Under the pieces are notes generated by a model. The model was given only the letters and a program-made list of their open reading frames with translations. It made no database searches and was not told the DNA's origin. Of a stretch of 5,804 nucleotides of DNA, positions 1-4,889 are shown piece by piece. The position numbers and the translations under genes are program-made. Source of the DNA: JBILVQ01 sp044370375 (lineage in GTDB: Bacteria > Bacteroidota > Bacteroidia > UBA4408). Location: the NCBI GenBank assembly GCA_044370375.1, contig JBILVQ010000190.1, positions 1 through 5,804 on the forward strand. Direction: 5' to 3'. Within the stretch, counting starts at the first letter, position 1. The number at the start of each line of letters is the position of its first letter.

Positions 1-492
1 GCTTTTTGACTGTTTTGCTTTAATCGCTTTTATTTTTAAATCAAAGAAAGTTGGAATTGTCTGGCTTACCAATTGTCTATATTGGTTTGTGCTCAATTCA
101 CGATAATTGATTGCTGTATCTTTCGTATTAAGTGGAAATGGAGAAATATCAACAACTAGCAAACCAATTTCATTGCAAACTTTAATAAAATCTGCCTTGT
201 CAATAATATTTCTATTTAGAATTTCAGCTAAGTCGCTACGATAGAAAAACTGTGAGTTATTAGTTTCGGAGTTATAAATATATTTTTTTACTTGTCCCCA
301 AAGCGGAGCTTCTGCAATCATTAAATATTTTACTGTCTTAATTTGGTTAAGGTTGTCAAGCCAAATTTTAGTAATGTCCTTAAACGCTGTTTCCAAATAC
401 TTGTTGTCCTTTTCAAAATTTGCCGTCAATCCGTTTTGGTCGTAAAATGATTTTAGAATTTTTTTATTGTCTGTGTAGTTTATTTTTGTCAT
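1..492 (-). CDS. Hypothetical protein, C-terminus outside window; possible uracil-DNA-glycosylase-like fold
   Basis: This is a leftward open frame of 164 codons with no stop before the left edge, so the protein is 3'-truncated by the window. The first in-frame ATG is at 492-490. The frame stays open upstream to a TAA at 567-565 but contains no other Met, so 492 is the natural start. The visible protein begins MTKINYTDNKK. Its centre carries YLMIAEAPLWGQ (about residues 57-68), then a SQFFYRSDL stretch (about 80-88), then IGLLVVDISPFPLN (about 109-122). It is soluble, with no signal peptide or membrane segment. The AEAP motif followed later by a hydrophobic strand ending in DISPFPLN recalls the GE-P motif region of UDG-like proteins, but this is an inference from a weak pattern and I do not firmly recognise the family. 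The coding DNA is visibly more AT-rich than the genes from 1483 onward, which would fit an accessory or acquired gene. A promoter lies at 582-611. Confidence 0.8.
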   Translation of the reverse strand, partial: MTKINYTDNKKILKSFYDQNGLTANFEKDNKYLETAFKDITKIWLDNLNQIKTVKYLMIAEAPLWGQVKKYIYNSETNNSQFFYRSDLAEILNRNIIDKADFIKVCNEIGLLVVDISPFPLNTKDTAINYRELSTNQYRQLVSQTIPTFFDLKIKAIKAKQSKS

Positions 493-581
493 CTGTTTGA
501 ATGTTTGTAGGGTTGTCCTAAGTTTACGTCTAACTTCCTTATTTTTTCCTTCAAAAATACATTTTTATCGCTATTTTTTTT

Positions 582-611
582 CAAAGATAAGCAAAGACCT
601 TGAAAACCAAA
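582..611 (-). promoter_or_regulatory. Bacteroidota-type promoter for the leftward gene starting at 492
   Basis: Read on the minus strand, positions 589-582 give TATCTTTG, an exact match to the Bacteroidota -7 consensus TAnnTTTG. Positions 611-608 give TTTG, matching the -33 element, and the spacer is 18 bp, within the normal range. Transcription would begin near 575, giving a leader of roughly 80 nt before the ATG at 492. The start region is an A-tract on the transcribed strand, as at 1308-1313 and 4813-4818. Confidence 0.6.
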
Positions 612-623
612 TGCCCCATAAGC

Positions 624-643
624 GTTTGGAATCCCTTCCAAAC
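624..643. repeat. Perfect 8-bp inverted repeat (hairpin) upstream of the promoter at 582-611
   Basis: GTTTGGAA at 624-631 is followed by a TCCC loop and its exact reverse complement TTCCAAAC at 636-643. On the plus strand it is followed by a T-rich stretch (646-652), so it resembles an intrinsic terminator for rightward transcription. No rightward gene ends here. On the minus strand no U-tract follows. Because it sits 12 bp upstream of the -33 box of the leftward promoter, an operator is the alternative reading. The structure is directly visible; both roles are inferred. Confidence 0.4.
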
Positions 644-984
644 TACTTTTTCCTTAAAGCATTGTGATCGGTTTGTAATTCTGGTTTAAGGGTAGTCAGA
701 TACGCCCCCTTACAAATCTTAATTGGTTCTGGCCGGACCCGCCATGCCCAGGTTCCTGTGGATACGGAATGGTTGAGGATGCTTCCCCCTAATTGATGAA
801 GGTTTTTGTTAACGTTTATTCCAAAATGATAGATCCCCTGCCATAAGGTTCTTTCAAGACTTTTTTGTTTGGCTTGCTTACTGATTATGGTTCTTTGGCT
901 TTTTATTTTTGTTCCTTGTTTCTTGTTATCTAAATGATTAACAGCTTTTATCCTGATTGCCTGTTCGTTATTGTTAGAGCATAT
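643..984 (-). pseudogene. Stop-free leftward frame lacking any Met; possible gene remnant
   Basis: Reading leftward from just after the TGA at 987-985, the same frame runs 113 sense codons to a TAG at 645-643. It contains no ATG and no obvious alternative start with a ribosome-binding context. The translation has a Lys- and Asn-rich first half and a more ordinary second half, including SLERTLWQGIYHFGINVNKN and TGTWAWRVRPEPIKICKGAY. I do not recognise a family. A stop-free run of this length in AT-rich DNA is uncommon but can occur by chance, so this is a weak call. It may be the tail of a gene interrupted by the TGA at 985-987. Confidence 0.2.
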
Positions 985-1113
985 TCATTTTGTCTTTTTA
1001 AGTGTTTCGGAGTGTTTTTGAATGTCGATTTTGATTGGCTTTATTGGCTTGCTTTTATCACTAAATTCGTATAGGATTTTCATTTGAATATTTTTCGTTT
1101 TTTTCAAACCCAT
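985..1113 (-). CDS. Small ORF, 42 codons, basic peptide of unknown function
   Basis: ATG at 1113-1111 opens 42 sense codons ending at TGA (987-985). An internal ATG at 1083-1081 would give a 32-residue product beginning MKILYEFSDKSKP. The peptide is strongly basic with Lys-Pro-Ile repeats (KPIKPIKIDIQK) and has no signal peptide. The downstream frame stays open past the TGA for another 113 codons (643-984), so it could be the 5' part of a broken gene rather than an independent small gene. No clear promoter or ribosome-binding site was seen. The function is unknown. Confidence 0.25.
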   Translation of the reverse strand: MGLKKTKNIQMKILYEFSDKSKPIKPIKIDIQKHSETLKKTK

Positions 1114-1153
1114 CCCCCCATCTTTCCATCCTTTCCGTTATTCTGTGCAATAG

Positions 1154-1300
1154 CTAAATTTTTTTCGCAAATTTTGCAGGCTTTGTTTTTGTTTCTACTT
1201 TTTGTTCAGCGGGTGTATTGGTTTGTCCTTTGCAGGAAGTTAAACAAATCAAAATGAAAAGTAACGAATAAAGGGGCTTGCATAGGATGTTGGAGAGCAT
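1154..1300 (-). CDS. Small putative lipoprotein, 48 residues (or 5' remnant of a larger lipoprotein gene)
   Basis: ATG at 1300-1298 starts a 48-residue ORF ending at TAG (1156-1154). Residues 1-22 form a lipoprotein signal peptide: the short N-region includes K8, residues 10-20 are hydrophobic (LYSLLFILICL), and the lipobox is LTSC with the lipidated cysteine at C23. The mature part begins CKGQTNTPAEQK and is a hydrophilic, Lys/Thr-rich linker ending KPAKFAKKI. Cys-Lys-Gly-Gln after the lipobox is common in Bacteroidota lipoproteins. A TATCTTTG -7 box lies 13 bp upstream (1314-1321). The product would be a membrane-anchored peptide of only 26 residues. It may therefore be a genuine tiny lipoprotein or the signal-peptide end of a gene that has lost its mature domain. 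No family domain is visible. Confidence 0.5.
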   Translation of the reverse strand: MLSNILCKPLYSLLFILICLTSCKGQTNTPAEQKVETKTKPAKFAKKI

Positions 1301-1313
1301 GGTTTTGTTTTTT

Positions 1314-1347
1314 CAAAGATAATATTTGTTTTTTTTGTTTCATTCAA
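1314..1347 (-). promoter_or_regulatory. Candidate Bacteroidota promoter for the small lipoprotein ORF
   Basis: On the minus strand 1321-1314 reads TATCTTTG, an exact TAnnTTTG -7 box. The only -33-like element is TTG at 1347-1345, with a 23-bp spacer, at the long end of the accepted range. Transcription would start near 1307, leaving a leader of only about 7 nt before the ATG at 1300, so the mRNA would be nearly leaderless. The box is identical to the one at 582-589, including the following A-tract. Confidence 0.45.
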
Positions 1348-1482
1348 TTTTTTGACCACCCTTGAGCTACCTTATTTTAATGATTTTTTATTGTTTTGCC
1401 TTTGCCATTCATCGATGAGAATTCTTTGCACTTATTTTTTCTTTACTTTATTTTCTTTCCTTAACTTTACAAAAAATGTCTT

Positions 1483-2895
1483 TTGTTTGCCATCATCGAC
1501 ATAGAAACAACCGGTGGAAGACCTCAGGGCGATAAGATTACCGAAATCTGTATTCTTATCCATGATGGACTGACCGTGGTGGATGAGTTTACGACCCTCA
1601 TCAATCCTGAATGCCGTATTTCTTCGCAAATTACCCGTCTCACCGGTATTACCAACGAGATGGTGGCCGATGCACCAAGGTTTTTTGAGGTGGCCAAGAA
1701 AATTGTTGAAATCACCAAAGATTGCGTCTTTGTTGCCCATAATGTTCAGTTCGATTATGGTTTTGTGAAGGCCGAATTCAAGGCACTCGGTTACGACTAT
1801 AAACGCGATACGCTCTGCACCGTGCGCCTTAGTCGCAAATTAATTCCCGGTAAGATTTCGTATAGCCTGGGTCGCCTTTGCGATAGCCTTGGTATTGTAA
1901 TTCAAGACCGCCACCGGGCTGCCGGAGATGCCCGCGCTACTGCCATTCTCTTCGATCTGCTCTTGCGTTTAAAAAGCGATAATCCTCAATACAGACGACA
2001 AGACATTACCGAAATTAATACCACAAGGGTTGATAAAATTAAGACCTACATTCTAAAGAAATTGCCCGAAGAAACCGGTGTCTACTATTTCCTAGACAAA
2101 GAGGGGAATATCCTTTATATTGGCAAAAGCAATAACATGTACAGTCGCGCCCTCAGCCATTTTAACACCAAGGAGCAAAAGGGCAAACGCTTGTTGAATC
2201 AGTTGATGAATGTCGATTTCGTTCTTACCGGTGCAGAGTTACCTGCCTTGCTCTTTGAATCGGAGGAAATCAAAAAGCATTTTCCACCTTTTAACCGTGC
2301 CAGAAAAAATAGTTCTTTCACTCATTTCATTGAATCTTTTGTTGAGGAGGATGTTATTCGTTTTCGATTGGTTACCGAAGAGGAAACTGTTTCTCCGCTC
2401 GAAGGTTTTACTTCTTACGCTGCCGCCCGCGAGCGCCTTGATTATTTTGTTGAACAATTTAGTTTATGTCTTCGCTATTGCGGATTAACGGATGATGAAA
2501 GCATTTGTTTTAATCATCAAATCAAGAAGTGTTACGGTATTTGTGAGGACAAAGAACCTGTGGCAGATTACAATGAACGCGCTGCTAAAATATTGGCTTC
2601 CTATCAATTGCCCCACGAAAATTTTATCTTGCTCGATAAGGGCAGAAAGGCCGGTGAGCAGTCTTTTGTTTGGGTGAAGAATGGTCGCTATGCAGGTTTT
2701 GGGTTCTTGGATGAATTTGCCAGCATTACGCATGCCGGTGATTTGAAGGATTATTTGTTTGCCTCCAAATATTTTCCGGATGCCGATAATTTGATTCGTA
2801 CTTTTATCCGCCAGGGCAAGGGCAAGTTGCAAGCGCTGCCTGAAGTGGGAAACCATAGCGATGTTTTTTACAGCGATATTCAACACAATGATTAA
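1483..2895 (+). CDS. DEDDh exonuclease (DnaQ-like) fused to UvrC/Cho-type GIY-YIG endonuclease
   Basis: This is a 470-residue predicted DNA repair or processing nuclease in the cytoplasm. Residues 1-165 are a DnaQ-like 3'-5' exonuclease with all DEDDh catalytic residues visible: D6 and E8 (DIETTG), D91 (HNVQFD), H144 and D149 (HRAAGD). Residues 195-272 are a GIY-YIG domain: GVY (199-201), YIG (212-214), R222, and the metal-binding E259 in ALLFESEEIK. Residues 329-354 carry a cysteine cluster ending C342-x7-C350-x3-C354, matching the UvrC iron-sulfur spacing. The UvrC C-terminal RNase H-like and helix-hairpin-helix domains are absent. Such exonuclease-Cho fusions are known in several phyla; the usual inferred role is incision near lesions plus trimming. 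The start is TTG at 1483, chosen because homologues begin one or two residues before AIIDIETTGG and the in-frame stop at 1462 leaves no ATG. An out-of-frame ATG lies at 1476. The kinase gene follows after 15 bp. Confidence 0.9.
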   Translation: MFAIIDIETTGGRPQGDKITEICILIHDGLTVVDEFTTLINPECRISSQITRLTGITNEMVADAPRFFEVAKKIVEITKDCVFVAHNVQFDYGFVKAEFKALGYDYKRDTLCTVRLSRKLIPGKISYSLGRLCDSLGIVIQDRHRAAGDARATAILFDLLLRLKSDNPQYRRQDITEINTTRVDKIKTYILKKLPEETGVYYFLDKEGNILYIGKSNNMYSRALSHFNTKEQKGKRLLNQLMNVDFVLTGAELPALLFESEEIKKHFPPFNRARKNSSFTHFIESFVEEDVIRFRLVTEEETVSPLEGFTSYAAARERLDYFVEQFSLCLRYCGLTDDESICFNHQIKKCYGICEDKEPVADYNERAAKILASYQLPHENFILLDKGRKAGEQSFVWVKNGRYAGFGFLDEFASITHAGDLKDYLFASKYFPDADNLIRTFIRQGKGKLQALPEVGNHSDVFYSDIQHND

Positions 2896-2910
2896 TCAAG
2901 CAATGTTGCC

Positions 2911-4350
2911 ATGAGCAATCAAGAGGAAGTAAAAAGACTAAAGGCTGAAATTGCATCCTTGAAGAAGGAAGTGGCTTTGTTGCGCAAAGGAAAAAATACT
3001 GCTGCCAAAAAAAGAAAAACCGTTATTGTTCCTCCTGATTTAAAAGGTATTTTTGATGAGGCCGAAATCAATGTAGGGCGTTATCATGATTCTTTGATCC
3101 TTGATCCGGGAAAGGCTTCCATCACTATTTCCGGACAGCGGTATTTGCTTGTTCGTGCCTCCGCTTTGTCGATAGAGTTTTTAGAAGGCATCATGAATTA
3201 TTATCGCGATAGAGGCGATAAGGAAGCGCTCAGCATTGGCAAAAATATTTTGTTTGATCTGGCCCACCTCATTGGCGTTGAGGATGCCCATAATTTTAGT
3301 AAACTAATGGGACTAACCGATCCCATTGAAATGCTTTCTGCCGGTCCGGTCCACTTTGCCTACACCGGTTGGGCCCAGGTAAAGATTTTGCCCGATAGTC
3401 ATCCCAGTCCGGACAAGAATTTCATTTTGCATTATTCACATCCTTATTCTTTTGAAGCGGATAGTTGGTTGCATGCAGGTAAAAAGTCTGATTATCCTGT
3501 TTGTGTAATGAATTCAGGTTATTCCAGCGGTTGGTGTTCGCATAGCTTCGGTCTTAAATTAACTTCTGTTGAAGTTACCTGTCGTGCCCGTGGCGATGAG
3601 GAATGTACTTTCGTAATGGCACCTCCTGATAAGATTCAGAAGTATTTAAAGCTGCATCCTGAAATCAATAAGAACAATCCTGAAGTGCCTACCTTTTTGC
3701 AAAGAAAGGTGATGGAGGAGAAATTGGCCGATTCACTGGCCGAGAAGGAATTGTTGTTGAAGGAAGTGCACCACCGGGTGAAGAATAATTTGCAAATTAT
3801 TTCTAGTTTATTGAATCTGCAATTGCATACCATTGATGATCCCATCATTCATGTTAAGTTCAAGGAGAGCGTCAACCGCATCAGGGCCATGGCGGCTTTG
3901 CACGATTTATTGTATCGCTCCAAGAATTTTTCGAGCATACCCGTTAGCAAGTATTTTCCTTCTTTGGTGAATACCCTGAAGGATTCTTATTTTCTACGAA
4001 AGGAAATTAAGATAGATCTGGATATTTCGGTCAAGCAAGATAAGTTGGATATCGACAAGGCTATTCCCTGTGGCTTGATATTGAATGAAACCATTTCCAA
4101 TGCCTTGAAATATGCCTTTGAAGGACGAAAGGAGGGAAGAATATGGATTTCACTGGCCGATAAACCCAAAAGCTATGGCAAGAAACACCGTTTAAGCGTG
4201 GTAGATGATGGCATAGGCTTTCGTTTACCGCCTGATTTGCGCGATGCACAAACCCTTGGCATGCAATTGATTCATGCCCTGGTATTGCAGTTAGACGGAG
4301 AAATCAACATTACTTCCGATCAAGGCACGCGTATCGATATTGATTTTTAG
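2911..4350 (+). CDS. Soluble sensor histidine kinase: coiled coil, XylR_N/V4R sensor, HisKA_2, HATPase
   Basis: This 479-residue protein has no membrane segment, so it should sense a cytoplasmic signal. Residues 1-30 form a short coiled coil (VKRLKAEIASLKKEVALL). Residues 45-238 match the XylR_N plus V4R ligand-binding module of MopR/DmpR-type regulators, ending in the V4R signature CRARGDEECTF (224-234). C198, E221, C224 and C232 reproduce the spacing of the MopR zinc ligands. A signalling helix (262-284) leads to the HisKA_2 phosphoacceptor helix, KEVHHRVKNNLQ, with H288 the likely phosphorylated residue. The HATPase follows: N box N392/N398 (LNETISNALKYAF), G1 box DDGIGF (432-437), G2 TLGMQL (448-453), and GT at 472-473. 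It autophosphorylates and should pass phosphate to a separate response regulator, which is not in this window. The ATG lies 15 bp after the nuclease stop, so the two genes are probably co-transcribed. The ligand is unknown. Confidence 0.92.
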   Translation: MSNQEEVKRLKAEIASLKKEVALLRKGKNTAAKKRKTVIVPPDLKGIFDEAEINVGRYHDSLILDPGKASITISGQRYLLVRASALSIEFLEGIMNYYRDRGDKEALSIGKNILFDLAHLIGVEDAHNFSKLMGLTDPIEMLSAGPVHFAYTGWAQVKILPDSHPSPDKNFILHYSHPYSFEADSWLHAGKKSDYPVCVMNSGYSSGWCSHSFGLKLTSVEVTCRARGDEECTFVMAPPDKIQKYLKLHPEINKNNPEVPTFLQRKVMEEKLADSLAEKELLLKEVHHRVKNNLQIISSLLNLQLHTIDDPIIHVKFKESVNRIRAMAALHDLLYRSKNFSSIPVSKYFPSLVNTLKDSYFLRKEIKIDLDISVKQDKLDIDKAIPCGLILNETISNALKYAFEGRKEGRIWISLADKPKSYGKKHRLSVVDDGIGFRLPPDLRDAQTLGMQLIHALVLQLDGEINITSDQGTRIDIDF

Positions 4351-4362
4351 TACAAGGTACTA
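4348..4362. repeat. Perfect inverted repeat spanning both convergent stop codons
   Basis: TAGTAC (4348-4353), a three-base AAG loop, then GTACTA (4357-4362). The left arm starts with the TAG stop of the kinase gene and the right arm, read leftward, starts with the TAG stop of the SRPBCC gene. Two further G-U pairs could extend the stem in plus-strand RNA (4346-4347 with 4363-4364). It may act as a compact bidirectional terminator, but there is no U-tract on the rightward side and the stem is short, so termination is only inferred. Confidence 0.35.
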
Positions 4363-4785
4363 GGCCGTTCCGCAGTATTTTTTGAAATTGTTGAGGATGG
4401 CTTGCCAACCCGCTTTTTGCATCTCTAAAGAATTTTCATTTTCAGCATCAAAAGTTTCTATTACCCTTGTTAGATCTCCTTCTTCCTTGAATTGGGTGAG
4501 TACTTTTCTTTGGTCGGCCAGGATGTATTCAATCAGTTGATGTTGTTCCAAACGCGTATAAACACCTTCAAAATCAAAACCAAAACTTTGGTCTTTTGCT
4601 TCCATGCGCGTTAAGAATTTTCCGCCCACTTTCAGGTCGTTTTCTGCTTTAGGTGCATGCCAACTTTCATCGGCAAAATACCAGTTGCAAATATGCTTTG
4701 GTTGTGTCCGATAGTCCCAAACTTTCGCCAATGGTGCATTAATAATTGTTTCAATGGTTATGGGCGATGTGAGCGTTGATTCCAT
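4360..4785 (-). CDS. SRPBCC (START-like) protein of the AHSA1 family
   Basis: This predicted small cytoplasmic protein of 141 residues has a Bet v 1/START-like fold with a hydrophobic cavity. The start is set at ATG 4785-4783, giving MESTLTSPITIETIINAPLA. A longer version from TTG at 4821 adds 12 residues with no family support and overlaps the likely promoter box. Family features are visible: the opening strand ITIETIINAPLAKVW (residues 9-23), W35, the GGKFLTRMEAKD segment (54-65), FDFEGVY (70-76), then the characteristic end GWQAILNNFKKY near 125-136. The length is typical. AHSA1-type SRPBCC proteins are named after the Hsp90 co-chaperone domain, but most bacterial members have no assigned substrate, so no reaction is proposed. 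It lies downstream of the leftward gene ending at 4890, separated by 104 bp, and converges on the kinase gene. Confidence 0.88.
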   Translation of the reverse strand: MESTLTSPITIETIINAPLAKVWDYRTQPKHICNWYFADESWHAPKAENDLKVGGKFLTRMEAKDQSFGFDFEGVYTRLEQHQLIEYILADQRKVLTQFKEEGDLTRVIETFDAENENSLEMQKAGWQAILNNFKKYCGTA

Positions 4786-4818
4786 GATTAGGAAATGAAT
4801 AGGGTTTGTTTCTTTTTT

Positions 4819-4826
4819 CAAAGAAA
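4819..4826 (-). promoter_or_regulatory. Weak candidate -7 box for the SRPBCC gene
   Basis: On the minus strand 4826-4819 reads TTTCTTTG, one mismatch from TAnnTTTG, followed by the same A-tract as at the two stronger leftward boxes. No TTG or TTTG -33 element lies at the right spacing. If used, the transcript would start near 4812, giving a leader of about 27 nt before the ATG at 4785. Otherwise the gene may be read through from the upstream leftward gene. Confidence 0.3.
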
Positions 4827-4889
4827 AACAATTTTCTTTTCATGACGAAATCGATTATATAATTCCTCGGTATTGACCGCCAATGGCCC

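Larger units (their letters stand above)
493..1482. other. 990-bp region without a large gene; small ORFs, hairpin and promoters only
   Basis: No frame on either strand carries a recognisable full-size protein. From left to right it holds the leader and promoter of the leftward gene at 492, a hairpin (624-643), a Met-less stop-free leftward frame (643-984), a 42-codon leftward ORF (985-1113), a small lipoprotein ORF (1154-1300) with a -7 box (1314-1321), and an AT-rich leader before the TTG start at 1483. The part around 700-850 is noticeably richer in G and C than its flanks. No terminal repeats or target-site duplications of an insertion element were seen. A region of decayed or very small genes is the most economical reading. 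Confidence 0.5.

Noticed and set aside
725..780. G+C-richer patch considered as a structured RNA or mobile-element end
   Set aside because: Only short self-complementary pieces of about 4 bp are present, with no terminal repeats, transposase motifs or tRNA-like features.
1351..1377. TTGACC followed after about 15 bp by TATTTT, resembling a sigma70 promoter before the nuclease gene
   Set aside because: The spacer is short, and all other signals in the window follow the Bacteroidota TAnnTTTG pattern, so a chance match in AT-rich DNA is likelier.
1462..1469. TAACTTTA as a -7 box for the nuclease gene
   Set aside because: It lacks the final G and any -33 element, and would place the transcript start at or just before the coding region.
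1432..1740. Leftward 102-codon open frame and the shorter frame nested near 1524-1718
   Set aside because: Antisense to the exonuclease catalytic region, whose DEDDh motifs prove the plus-strand frame; the reverse frames show no domain.
2210..2488. Plus-strand 92-codon frame and opposite-strand frame within the GIY-YIG region
   Set aside because: Out-of-frame reading inside a well-supported gene; hydrophobic runs arise from the shifted codons.
2485..2886. Leftward 133-codon open frame
   Set aside because: Shadow of the C-terminal part of the nuclease gene, with no motif, promoter or start context of its own.
3636..4249. Leftward frames of 60-70 codons inside the kinase gene
   Set aside because: Antisense to the conserved HisKA_2 and HATPase motifs; no independent evidence.
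4786..4821. Twelve-residue N-terminal extension of the SRPBCC protein from a TTG codon
   Set aside because: The TTG lies inside the candidate -7 box, the added residues match nothing in the family, and the ATG at 4785 gives the expected N-terminus.
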